Assembly: GCF_017352135.1 (NCBI RefSeq)
Contig: NZ_CP071454.1
Span: 4,179,001-4,243,000, forward strand
Length of the DNA stretch: 64,000 nt
Direction: 5' to 3'
From: Rhizobium lentis
GTDB lineage: Bacteria > Pseudomonadota > Alphaproteobacteria > Rhizobiales > Rhizobiaceae
The translations under genes were made by a program, and so were the position numbers. The notes beneath the pieces were generated by a model. It ran no database searches. It worked only from the letters and a program-made list of their open reading frames with translations, and had not been told where the DNA came from. Numbering within the stretch: the stretch's first letter is position 1; each line of letters opens with the position of its first letter. This document shows, piece by piece, positions 56,752-64,000 of this stretch.

Positions 56752-57452
56752 TTTGCCATCGGATGAAACGTCCCTGCGAACTGGAACCGGTCGCCTGGAT
56801 GGATAATCTCGACATATGTCACTGTCCGGCCGTTCTGCCAGGTCTGCCGGATGAGGCTAAGGCACGCCTGGCCTCTTTCTGTCTCCAGCATTCGCGCCGT
56901 CGCCGTATCGGCCGAGACGGCGCGGATGACGTGTTTGGCCTTGGACCAGGGAACTTCCGCAAGCAGCCATTTGCCGGGCGGGATCGAGGCGAAGCTCTCG
57001 TCGCGCGCACGTGGGACGGCGTCGAGCATGATGATCCGCCGTTCGATGGCATTGGGTCTGCCGTCCACGATATGTAGGCATTGAAGCCTGAGTATCTCCG
57101 CATCGGGAGCTTCCGACAGCTGTTGTGCGTCCGTTTCTCCAAGGCGTTCGACTTTACGGGTGAGAAGCTCGAAGCGGTGTTCGTGCCCGGCCAGTTCCGC
57201 TTCGGTGCTGATATCCTGAATATCCATTACCGTGCGGTCGATCTGGGGCGACGCAACAAACGAACCGGTCTTGCGCCTTCTGACGATCATGCCGCGTTCG
57301 ACCAGAGCCGACAGTGCCTTGCTGACAGTCATGCGCGAGCATTGATATTCCGCGACCAGTTCATGTTCTACGGGAATACGGTCGCCGGGCCGCCAATCGC
57401 CGCTGATGATCTTCGCCTCGATATCCATGTAAATACGCTGATAAATCGACAC
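56748..57452 (-). CDS. GntR family regulator, HutC subfamily
   Basis: From GTG 57452 the 234-residue protein begins VSIYQRIYMDIEAKIISGDWRPGDRIPVEHELVAEYQCSRMTVSKAL, a classic GntR helix-turn-helix, and continues into a UTRA ligand domain (ARMLETERGQACLSLIRQTWQNGRTVTYVE) as in HutC. An ATG at 57533 would add 27 residues not seen in the family. It is divergent from the ABC transporter and likely represses it. Confidence 0.9.
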   Translation of the reverse strand: MSIYQRIYMDIEAKIISGDWRPGDRIPVEHELVAEYQCSRMTVSKALSALVERGMIVRRRKTGSFVASPQIDRTVMDIQDISTEAELAGHEHRFELLTRKVERLGETDAQQLSEAPDAEILRLQCLHIVDGRPNAIERRIIMLDAVPRARDESFASIPPGKWLLAEVPWSKAKHVIRAVSADTATARMLETERGQACLSLIRQTWQNGRTVTYVEIIHPGDRFQFAGTFHPMAN

Positions 57453-57683
57453 CAAGTCCACACCTCGTTGGGCGTCACGACCAAGTGCCGGAGCGGTCGC
57501 ATCACACCGGCAAAGATTGCCGCCACCCGGCACAATTTTTGCGTTCCTCGACTTTTACATTGACACTCTAAGCCAGCCTATATCTATTTGTATAGTCAAA
57601 AGCGGAGCATAAAAATTCGCGCATTGAAATCAAAATCGGGAACAAAACTCCTCCGTTGGAGGGATAAAACTGGAGAGATGATG
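57453..57683. promoter_or_regulatory. Divergent control region of the amino acid uptake genes
   Basis: The gap holds TTGACA (57560-57565) and CTATTTGTATAG (57584-57595), an AT-rich imperfect inverted repeat (CTAT...ATAG) similar to HutC-type sites. Candidate operator for the GntR protein. Confidence 0.4.
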
Positions 57684-58511
57684 ATGAAGGCAAAGTCACT
57701 GCTGACGGGTCTGGTCGGCGCTGCGTTCCTGTTAGGAGCAGCCTTTTCCGCCCACGCAGCCGATACGCTGGCGGCCGTCAAGGCAGCCGGCACGCTCAAG
57801 GTTGGCACCGAAACGGCCTTCGCACCGTTTGACTATATCGATGCCGGTGAACATACGGGCCTGAACGTCGACCTTTTTGCCGAGATCGCAAAGGAACTTG
57901 GCGTCAAGATCGAGTGGGTGGCACTTCCCTGGGACGGCGTCTTCCCCGCGCTTGAGGCTGGCAAGTTCGATATCGTCGCAGGTCCTGCCACGATCACCAA
58001 GAAGCGCATGGAGCGCTATCGCTTCACGCCGCCGATCGCCGAAGCGACGATTGCCATCCTTAAGAAGGCCGGCGACACGACGATCAGCAAACCGGCAGAC
58101 ATTGCCGGCAAGACGATTGGTGTCGGCAAGGCAACTGCCCAGCTCGACCAGCTGAAGGAATTTTCCGACACGCTGCCGACCAAAGTCGATGTGCGCGAAT
58201 ATCCTGCCTTCACTGAGACCTACGCCGATCTCGCAGCCGGCCGTATTGCCGGCGTTGCCAATTCGCTCCCGAACATCGCCTTTGTCGCCAGCCAGCGAAA
58301 GGGCACTTTCGAAGTCGTCCTGCCGCCTTTCGGAAAGAAGTCTTATTTCGGCTTCATCGGTCTCAAGGACGCCGATCACGCCCCGCTGATGGACGCGATC
58401 GATGCCGCGATGCTCAAGATCAAGGCAGACGGGCGTATGGCAGAGCTGCAAAAGAAGTGGTTCGGTGCGTCTTTCGATACACCGGACGCTGTCAAGGATC
58501 CGGCATTCTAA
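57684..58511 (+). CDS. Amino acid ABC transporter substrate-binding protein
   Basis: The protein has a signal peptide (MKAKSLLTGLVGAAFLLGAAFSAHAAD) and the polar-amino-acid SBP family 3 signature TLKVGTETAFAPFDYIDAGEHTGLNVDLFAEIAKELGVKIEW, then the ligand-carboxylate region ADIAGKTIGVGKATAQLDQL. It is periplasmic. GGAGAG before the triple ATG (57678, 57681, 57684) favours the third start. First gene of the four-gene uptake operon. Confidence 0.92.
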   Translation: MKAKSLLTGLVGAAFLLGAAFSAHAADTLAAVKAAGTLKVGTETAFAPFDYIDAGEHTGLNVDLFAEIAKELGVKIEWVALPWDGVFPALEAGKFDIVAGPATITKKRMERYRFTPPIAEATIAILKKAGDTTISKPADIAGKTIGVGKATAQLDQLKEFSDTLPTKVDVREYPAFTETYADLAAGRIAGVANSLPNIAFVASQRKGTFEVVLPPFGKKSYFGFIGLKDADHAPLMDAIDAAMLKIKADGRMAELQKKWFGASFDTPDAVKDPAF

Positions 58512-58608
58512 TCATTGCTGGTGAAATGCACGCGCCCCGCCATCGGTCGGGGCGCAATTTGCCGTGGGAACAGACGTCACGGCCGCAGCACGCAGGCAAG
58601 CATCGCCC

Positions 58609-59250
58609 ATGTCCACCAAACTTTTCGAACTTCTTCTGCAAGCTTCGATCTACACGGTCACGATCAGCGTGGTTTCAATTCTGATCGGCTTTGCGATCGC
58701 GATCATTGTTTCCGCCATGCTCCTTTCGCGGCAACGGCTTTTCGTGTTGCCGGGGAAGATTTTCATTAGCTTCTTTCGCGGCGTGCCGCTGCTGGTGCAG
58801 CTGTTACTGATCTATAACCTTCTGCCGGTGATCGGCATCAACGTGCCGAGTATCGTTGCGGCCATCGTTGGCCTTTCGCTGTGCACGGCTGCCTATCAGG
58901 CTGAAAATCTGCGCGGCGGTTTTGCCAGCGTCCCCTCGGGCCTTGTCGAGTCCGCCGAGATGGTCGGTCTCACGCCCATGCAGATTTTCCGCCGGATCAA
59001 GGCGCCAATCGCTCTGCGGCTGACCTTTCCGGCGCTCGTCAACGAAGCGATCCTTATTTTGAAGGCTTCTTCGCTGGTCTCCGTTGTCGGGATCGTCGAG
59101 CTGACGCGCATGGCCCAAGACCTTGCCGGCAGCACCTTTCTGCCGCTCGAAATCTTCGCTTCCGCCGGTCTGATCTACCTCGCCATCAATTGGATCGTAG
59201 CACTTGCCGGCGGTCTGATCGAACGATCCCTGCCGGGAGTACCGCGATGA
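58609..59250 (+). CDS. Amino acid ABC transporter permease
   Basis: The 213-residue protein has about five helices and the EAA-loop family signature FRGVPLLVQLLLIYNLLPVIGI, then AYQAENLRGGFASVPSGLVESAEMVGLTPMQIFRRIKAPIALRL. It is a His/Glu/Gln-type inner-membrane permease (HisMQ family). The start MSTKLFELLLQ fits the family better than the in-frame ATG at 58564. It overlaps the next permease gene by four bases (ATGA). Confidence 0.93.
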   Translation: MSTKLFELLLQASIYTVTISVVSILIGFAIAIIVSAMLLSRQRLFVLPGKIFISFFRGVPLLVQLLLIYNLLPVIGINVPSIVAAIVGLSLCTAAYQAENLRGGFASVPSGLVESAEMVGLTPMQIFRRIKAPIALRLTFPALVNEAILILKASSLVSVVGIVELTRMAQDLAGSTFLPLEIFASAGLIYLAINWIVALAGGLIERSLPGVPR

Positions 59251-59915
59251 CGTTCGATATCAATGTGATTTTCAGCCATTTGCCGGAGATCGCCAGCGGT
59301 GCCTTCGTGACAATCGTTATCTGGATCGTCGCCGCTCTTGCCGCTGCCGTTCTGGGTTTCCTTGTCGCTGTCGCGCGGCGTTTTGGCGGGGTGCTCTTGG
59401 ACAGGGCGTTCGGCATTGTCATCGCAGTGCTGCGCGGCACGCCCTTCCTCATTCAGATATTCCTCGTCTACTACGGGGGCCCCTTCATCGGATTGTCGCT
59501 CAATCCGATCCCGGCAGGCGTCGTTGGCCTGTCCATCTACGGCGCGGCCTATTTCAGCGAGATATTCCGCTCGGGCTTTGCCGCCGTCCCGAAGGGGCAT
59601 ATCGAAGCGGGTCTATGCGTTGGCCTGACACACACGCAAATCGTCAGGCGCATATTGCTGCCTGAGATGACCATGCTGGTGCTGCCGCCATCGCTCAACA
59701 TGACGATCATCCTCATGAAGGAGACGGCCGTGTTGTCGATCATCACCGTGCCGGAACTGACGGCAACACTGAGCGCCATCGGATCGCAGCAATATGCATT
59801 TGTCGAAGCGCTTTTTGTCCTCGCCCTCTTCTACTGGGCGCTGGTCGAAATCACCGGCTGGCTCGGTCGTCTCGCCGAAACGAAACTCACCAGATTCAGG
59901 TTTTTCAACATATGA
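59247..59915 (+). CDS. Amino acid ABC transporter permease
   Basis: The 222-residue HisMQ-type permease starts MTFDINVIFSHLPEIASGAF and has VLRGTPFLIQIFLVYYGGPFIG, then FRSGFAAVPKGHIEAGLCVGLTHTQIVRRILLPEMTMLVL. It pairs with the preceding permease to form the membrane channel. It overlaps both neighbours with ATGA junctions, as in a tightly coupled operon. Confidence 0.93.
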   Translation: MTFDINVIFSHLPEIASGAFVTIVIWIVAALAAAVLGFLVAVARRFGGVLLDRAFGIVIAVLRGTPFLIQIFLVYYGGPFIGLSLNPIPAGVVGLSIYGAAYFSEIFRSGFAAVPKGHIEAGLCVGLTHTQIVRRILLPEMTMLVLPPSLNMTIILMKETAVLSIITVPELTATLSAIGSQQYAFVEALFVLALFYWALVEITGWLGRLAETKLTRFRFFNI

Positions 59916-60703
59916 GTGTTCCCGCGATAGCAGTCAAAAATCTTGTCAAGACGTTTGGCGATTCCACCGTACTGAACGGTATCGATCTTGATATCGCGCA
60001 GGGACAGGTTTCCTGCGTGATCGGTCCGTCGGGATCCGGCAAGAGCACGCTGCTGCGCTGCATGGCGTTTCTGGAAGAATCTACAAAGGGGACCATTGCC
60101 GTCAATGGCGAGGTGCTCGGCTTTGCGGAAAATGCGAATGGCGTAAGGGAGCGGCTGCCGGCTGCCGCCAATCGGCGGATTCGCGCCCAGATCGGCATGG
60201 TTTTTCAGCAGTTCAACCTCTGGCCGCACATGACCGCGCTCGGCAACGTCAGCGAGGCGCTGAAGACGGTTCACAAAACGAACCGCAAGGACGCAGAGGA
60301 GCGGGCAATGGCTCAACTCGCCAAGGTCGGTCTCGAGGGTCGGGCAAACCACTATCCGTCACAGCTCTCGGGAGGACAGCAGCAGCGTGTTGCTATCGCG
60401 CGGGCCCTGGCTCTCAACCCGAAGATCATGCTCTTTGACGAACCAACCTCATCACTCGATCCCGAACTGACTGGCGAAGTGCTGAACGTCATGCGCGATC
60501 TCGCCGCCGAAGGCATGACAATGGTCGTCGTTTCCCACGAGATCGGGTTTGCCGCAACGGTCGGCCAGCAGATCATCTTTCTCGATCACGGCAAGGTGCT
60601 GTTCACCGGTTCGCCCCAAGAGGTTTTCAAGCGACCGAGAAACCCGCGCCTCGAGCAGTTTCTTGATACCTATATCGATCGCGGAGCCTCGATGTTGCTG
60701 TGA
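59912..60703 (+). CDS. Amino acid ABC transporter ATP-binding protein
   Basis: The 263-residue ATPase has all ABC motifs: Walker A GPSGSGKST, Q-loop FQQFNLWPHMTALGNV, signature LSGGQQQRVAIARAL, Walker B IMLFDEPTSSLD and the H-loop VVVSHE. It is of the GlnQ/HisP type. It ends the uptake operon; about 206 bases with no gene follow. Confidence 0.95.
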   Translation: MSVPAIAVKNLVKTFGDSTVLNGIDLDIAQGQVSCVIGPSGSGKSTLLRCMAFLEESTKGTIAVNGEVLGFAENANGVRERLPAAANRRIRAQIGMVFQQFNLWPHMTALGNVSEALKTVHKTNRKDAEERAMAQLAKVGLEGRANHYPSQLSGGQQQRVAIARALALNPKIMLFDEPTSSLDPELTGEVLNVMRDLAAEGMTMVVVSHEIGFAATVGQQIIFLDHGKVLFTGSPQEVFKRPRNPRLEQFLDTYIDRGASMLL

Positions 60704-60909
60704 TGCGCGTCGTTACTTGATCCGTCCAAACGGTTTGGTTCTGTAGGTTTGTCCCCGTGGAGATCCCGATATGGCTGCGCGCCGTGCCATTGCGAAGCAC
60801 ATCTGACGGCATGGTTGCGTACTCATAGGTCTTCGCTAACGCAACGCCTTCAGCATTCCCTAAATCCTTCCGGGTAAAAGACGGCTATCCAGTTCTGGGG
60901 AAACGGCTG

Positions 60910-61215
60910 GTGAGCATATCGAGTCTTGCAGGCACTGCTCTTTTGGGAATGCGGGCACAGACGACACGGATCAGCGCGATCGCCAGCAACGTCGCAAACA
61001 GCAGCACCCCTGGTTATAACAGGCTGAACACCAGCCTCACCTCTGTTGCCTCAGGCAGCGTAGAGGCCATCGACGGTCCGACGGACTCGGATGTCGATCC
61101 GGCCACCGAACTCACCGACCTGATCGAAGCCGAGCAAAGCTACAAGGCAAACGCCATGTTCTTCGAGACCGGCGCCGACATCTGGGAAATGCTGATGAGC
61201 ATCAAGCGCGACTAG
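60910..61215 (+). CDS. Orphan short flagellar basal body rod-like protein (FlgC-like)
   Basis: The 101-residue protein starts at GTG (VSISSLAGTALLGMRAQTTRISAIASNVANSSTPGYNR) and ends with ELTDLIEAEQSYKANAMFFETGADIWEMLMSI. These are the conserved N- and C-terminal helices of axial rod proteins joined by a very short middle; FlgC is usually about 139 residues. No other flagellar gene is in the window. It may be a moonlighting paralogue or a relic. Confidence 0.75.
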   Translation: MSISSLAGTALLGMRAQTTRISAIASNVANSSTPGYNRLNTSLTSVASGSVEAIDGPTDSDVDPATELTDLIEAEQSYKANAMFFETGADIWEMLMSIKRD

Positions 61216-61267
61216 GCAACCCTCAAAGCCATGGCGCTATTCGTTACTCTATTTTTATCATCCACGT

Positions 61268-61291
61268 GCCGATCCGCCTGTTGGGATCGGC
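61268..61291. terminator. Hairpin between convergent genes
   Basis: GCCGATCC (61268-61275) and GGATCGGC (61284-61291) pair between the flagellar-like gene and sufA stops. No U-tract on either side, so terminator strength is unclear. Confidence 0.45.
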
Positions 61292-61330
61292 CAATGGAGC
61301 ATTCCCCATCAGCCTAAAGGGGGACGGTTA

Positions 61331-61723
61331 TCAGGAATGTGCCGGCTCGCTCTGACGCTGCGCGGCAAGGGCCGCGAGATCGGCAGGTTTCAGCTCGACG
61401 GATTCGCCGCAGCCGCAGGCCGATGTCTGGTTCGGATTGGTGAAGGTGAAGCCGGAGCGGAGCGTCGTCTGCTCGAAGCCCATTTCTGTGCCGAGAAGAT
61501 AGAGCACGGCTGAGGGTTCGACCCAGACCTTGGCGCCGTCGCGCTCGATCAGATCGTCCTTGGCATTCGGCTCGGTCACCAGGTCGATGGTATATTCCAT
61601 CCCGGCGCAGCCGCCCTTCTTGATGCCAACGCGAACGCCCTTCGCCTCCGGGCCGGAGTTTTCGACGATCGCCTTGACGCGGGCCGCAGCCCCGTCCGTC
61701 ATGCTCATCACTGCAAAGCCCAT
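61331..61723 (-). CDS. sufA: Iron-sulfur cluster assembly accessory protein SufA (HesB/IscA family)
   Basis: The 130-residue A-type carrier has the three cluster cysteines: VGIKKGGCAGMEYTIDL and the pair in QTSACGCGESVELKP. It passes Fe-S clusters from the Suf scaffold to target proteins. AAGGAG nine bases before the ATG at 61723 sets the start (MGFAVMSMTDG). It is the distal gene of the minus-strand suf operon, 113 bases after sufT. Confidence 0.93.
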   Translation of the reverse strand: MGFAVMSMTDGAAARVKAIVENSGPEAKGVRVGIKKGGCAGMEYTIDLVTEPNAKDDLIERDGAKVWVEPSAVLYLLGTEMGFEQTTLRSGFTFTNPNQTSACGCGESVELKPADLAALAAQRQSEPAHS

Positions 61724-61836
61724 CGGCTCCATCTCCTTCCACAACCGGGGTCAAGATCCGGTGCTTCATGAATCAAATGTAGTCGCCCGAGGTAATCGGA
61801 TCAATACCGTGGTACTGCGCCAGTACCATCGCCTGC

Positions 61837-62217
61837 TCAGTACCAGCCGACGGCGACCTGGGCCTCTTCCGACATGCGGTCCGGCGTCCACGGCGGGTCG
61901 AAAGTCATTTCGACCTCAACGCCCGACACGCCCTCGACGGCGCCGACGGCGTTTTCGACCCAACCGGGCATTTCGCCGGCAACCGGGCAGCCGGGCGCGG
62001 TGAGCGTCATCATGATCTTCACCATCCGGTCGTCCTCGATGTCGATCTTGTAGACCAGACCGAGTTCGAAGATGTCGGCGGGAATTTCGGGATCGTAGAC
62101 GGTCTTCAGCGCGCTGATGACGTCGTCGCTGAGCCGCGCCAGCTCATCGGCCGGGATGCTGGAATGCACGATGCCTTCGCGCACGTCGATCTTTTGTTCG
62201 CTTTCGTCCAGGCTCAT
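61837..62217 (-). CDS. sufT: SUF system Fe-S cluster assembly protein SufT (DUF59/MIP18 family)
   Basis: The 126-residue protein is a single MIP18-type domain: ISALKTVYDPEIPADIFELGLVYKIDIED, MTLTAPGCPVAGEMPGWVENAV and VEMTFDPPWTPDRMSEEAQVAVGWY. The cysteine of PGCPVA is the typical conserved one. SufT assists Fe-S cluster delivery under demand. It starts 12 bases after the sufS stop in the suf operon. Confidence 0.92.
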   Translation of the reverse strand: MSLDESEQKIDVREGIVHSSIPADELARLSDDVISALKTVYDPEIPADIFELGLVYKIDIEDDRMVKIMMTLTAPGCPVAGEMPGWVENAVGAVEGVSGVEVEMTFDPPWTPDRMSEEAQVAVGWY

Positions 62218-62229
62218 CAACGATACTCC

Positions 62230-63471
62230 TCAGGCAAAGAACTTGCGCGCATATTCCAGCGCATCGGCCAGCGTATCGACCTCGGCACGGGTATTGTACA
62301 TGCCGAAGGATGCACGGCATGTGGAGGTGACGCCGAAGCGTTTCAAGAGCGGCATGGCGCAATGCGTGCCGGCTCGCACGGCAACCCCCTGGCGGTCGAT
62401 CACCATCGAGACGTCATGGGCATGGATGCCGGCGAGTTCGAAAGAGAAGATGCTCCCCTTCTCGGGCGCCGTCCCGAACATCCGCAGCGAATTGATCGAT
62501 CTGAGGCGCTCGGCCGCGTAAGCCGCAAGGTCGGCCTCATGGCGGGCGATCGCCTCACGGCCAATCTTCTCCATATAGTCGAGCGCATAGCCGAGCCCGA
62601 TCGCCTGGACGATCGGCGGCGTGCCGGCCTCGAAGCGATGCGGCGGATCATTGTAGGTGACAAGGTCCTCGGCGACTTCGAAAATCATCTCGCCGCCGCC
62701 CTGGAATGGGCGCATCTCCGATAGCCGCTCCTTCTTGGCGTACAGCACGCCGATGCCCGACGGGCCATAGAGCTTGTGGCCGGTCATCACATACCAGTCA
62801 CAATCGATATCCTGCACGTCGACGGGCAGGTGCACGGCGCCCTGGCTGCCGTCGATCAGCACGGGAATGCCGCGTTCATGGGCGATGCGGCAGACTTCCT
62901 TGACGGGAACGATCGTGCCGAGCGCATTCGACATATGGGTGATGGCGACAAGCTTGGTGCGTTCTGTCAGGCTCTTTTCGAAATCCTCGATATGGAAGGC
63001 GCCCTCGTCGTCGACCGGCACCCAGACCAGCTTGGCGCCCTGCCGCTCGCGGATGAAGTGCCAGGGCACGATGTTGGAATGGTGCTCCATGATCGTCAGC
63101 ACGATCTCGTCGCCTTCGCCAATCTCAGGCATGCCCCAGCCATAGGCGACGGTGTTGATCGCTTCCGTCGAATTCTTGGTGAAGACGATGTCGTTCACGG
63201 AAGGTGCATTGAGGAAGCGGCGGACCTTCTCGCGCGCCGCCTCATAGGCATCGGTCGCAACATTGGAGAGGTAGTGCAGGCCGCGATGCACATTGGCATA
63301 TTCATGGGCATAAGCGTGCGAGATGGCGTCGATTACCACCTGCGGCTTCTGTGCCGACGCGCCATTGTCGAGATAGACCAGCGGCTTGCCGTGCACCTTC
63401 TCCGCCAGGATCGGAAAATCCCGGCGGATGGCTTCTACGTCGTATTGTGTGGCCGCTGCTATCTTGTCCAT
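62230..63471 (-). CDS. sufS: Cysteine desulfurase SufS
   Basis: The 413-residue PLP enzyme has the type II desulfurase features: PLP lysine in VMTGHKLYGPSGIGVLYAKK, GVAVRAGTHCAMPLLKRFG with the catalytic cysteine near residue 370, and YLDNGASAQKPQVVID near the start. It takes sulfur from cysteine for cluster assembly, normally passing it to a SufE/SufU partner. It lies 12 bases after sufD in the operon. Confidence 0.95.
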   Translation of the reverse strand: MDKIAAATQYDVEAIRRDFPILAEKVHGKPLVYLDNGASAQKPQVVIDAISHAYAHEYANVHRGLHYLSNVATDAYEAAREKVRRFLNAPSVNDIVFTKNSTEAINTVAYGWGMPEIGEGDEIVLTIMEHHSNIVPWHFIRERQGAKLVWVPVDDEGAFHIEDFEKSLTERTKLVAITHMSNALGTIVPVKEVCRIAHERGIPVLIDGSQGAVHLPVDVQDIDCDWYVMTGHKLYGPSGIGVLYAKKERLSEMRPFQGGGEMIFEVAEDLVTYNDPPHRFEAGTPPIVQAIGLGYALDYMEKIGREAIARHEADLAAYAAERLRSINSLRMFGTAPEKGSIFSFELAGIHAHDVSMVIDRQGVAVRAGTHCAMPLLKRFGVTSTCRASFGMYNTRAEVDTLADALEYARKFFA

Positions 63472-63483
63472 CGATATATCCGA

Positions 63484-64000
63484 TCAGGCGTGCTTTTCGA
63501 GCCAGGCCGAAATCACGCCTTCCAGCGCTTCGACCAGGGCCTCGTCTTCCAGTTCCTCAACGATTTCGGCGACGAAGGCGTTGACGAGCATTGCCCGCGC
63601 CTTGTTCTCCGGAATGCCGCGCGCCATCATGTAATAGAGATGATTGGCGTCGATATCGGTCACCGTCGCGCCATGGCCGCACTGGACGTCGTCGGCGAAG
63701 ATCTCGAGCTCGGGCTTGACCGAAAACTCGGCATCGTCGGACATCAGCAGCGTGTTGCAAGCCATCTTGGCATCGGTCTTCTGCGCATCGGGCGCCACCC
63801 GGATCATGCCCTGGAACACACCCTTGGCTCGGTCGAAGACGACGTTGCGGATCACTTCGGTCGAACCGGTATGCGGCACGTCGTGGCCGAGCACCATCGT
63901 CACGTCGGTATGGCTTTCGGCCCCGAGCAGATTGATGCCGCGCAGCGTCAGATCGGCGCCCTCACCCGTCACCTTGATATGCAGTTCCTGCCGTACCAAC
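63484..64000 (-). CDS. sufD: Fe-S cluster assembly protein SufD, C-terminal part (5' end outside window)
   Basis: The frame is open to the right edge and its product is the C-terminal beta-helix of SufD: LTLRGINLLGAESHTDVTMVLGHDVPHTGSTEVIRNVVFDRAKGVFQG, with the cluster-site histidine and cysteine in FADDVQCGHGATVTDID, then MARGIPENKARAMLVNAFVAEIVEELEDEAL. SufD forms the SufBCD scaffold complex. SufB and SufC should lie further right. Confidence 0.95.
   Translation of the reverse strand, partial: LVRQELHIKVTGEGADLTLRGINLLGAESHTDVTMVLGHDVPHTGSTEVIRNVVFDRAKGVFQGMIRVAPDAQKTDAKMACNTLLMSDDAEFSVKPELEIFADDVQCGHGATVTDIDANHLYYMMARGIPENKARAMLVNAFVAEIVEELEDEALVEALEGVISAWLEKHA

Overview
The window is chromosomal DNA of a fast-growing rhizobium, most likely Rhizobium of the etli/leguminosarum group. 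This rests on codon use (high GC with NNC/NNG preference) and on typical alphaproteobacterial gene sets: YidD, PAS_5 and PilZ proteins, the bacterial transglutaminase-like cysteine peptidase, a DUF1489 protein, propionyl-CoA carboxylase, an ATP12 chaperone, gcvTHP behind a glycine riboswitch, and the sufDS-sufT-sufA tail. Species is an inference; nothing in the sequence fixes the strain.

Layout. 0-6 kb: the end of an AI-2E family transporter, an acetyltransferase, a DUF2336 protein, a flavin reductase/nitroreductase pair, an exported protein of unknown function and a PlsC-like acyltransferase. 6-12 kb: thrS, DUF1697, yidD, an IscU-like scaffold, folE, hisI and a patatin-like lipase. 12-20 kb: CBS protein, rhomboid protease, PAS_5 and PilZ proteins, an 830-base gene-poor gap, a transglutaminase-like protein and a SPOR-tailed DD-carboxypeptidase. 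20-28 kb: sdaA, two membrane genes, a MerR regulator with a clear operator, mgtE, a degenerate peptide deformylase, a BON protein and a small exported repeat protein.

28.3-32.05 kb is an accessory patch of lower coding density. It holds orphan ORFs, duplicated gene scraps, a DUF1643 gene and a frameshifted HNH nuclease, and ends at a tRNA-Leu(GAG) gene. It reads as a decayed phage-like insertion. 32-46 kb returns to core genes: lipB, an EamA exporter, pccA and pccB (about 2 kb apart), sugE, DoxX, the crcB-rluA-HAD-ATP12 run, and a DUF1775-PCu(A)C copper protein with a small partner. 46.2-50.9 kb is a tandem glycine riboswitch followed by gcvT, gcvH and gcvP, the glycine cleavage system minus its L protein.

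52.1-60.7 kb is a second accessory block. It begins with an IS481-type transposase scrap and carries an aminotransferase, a flavin reductase, an LLM monooxygenase, LysR and GntR/HutC regulators and a four-gene polar amino acid ABC transporter. Together these look like import and oxidative degradation of an N- or S-substituted amino acid whose identity cannot be read from sequence. This is the most likely undescribed system here. The window ends with an unusually short orphan flagellar rod-like gene and the distal suf operon (sufA, sufT, sufS, partial sufD on the minus strand).

Non-coding features of interest are a structured minus-strand RNA ending in a strong terminator before the rhomboid gene, a near-perfect 24-bp MerR operator, and several inverted repeats placed just upstream of genes (folE, pccA, the LLM monooxygenase operon, and a small exported protein at 27.2 kb).
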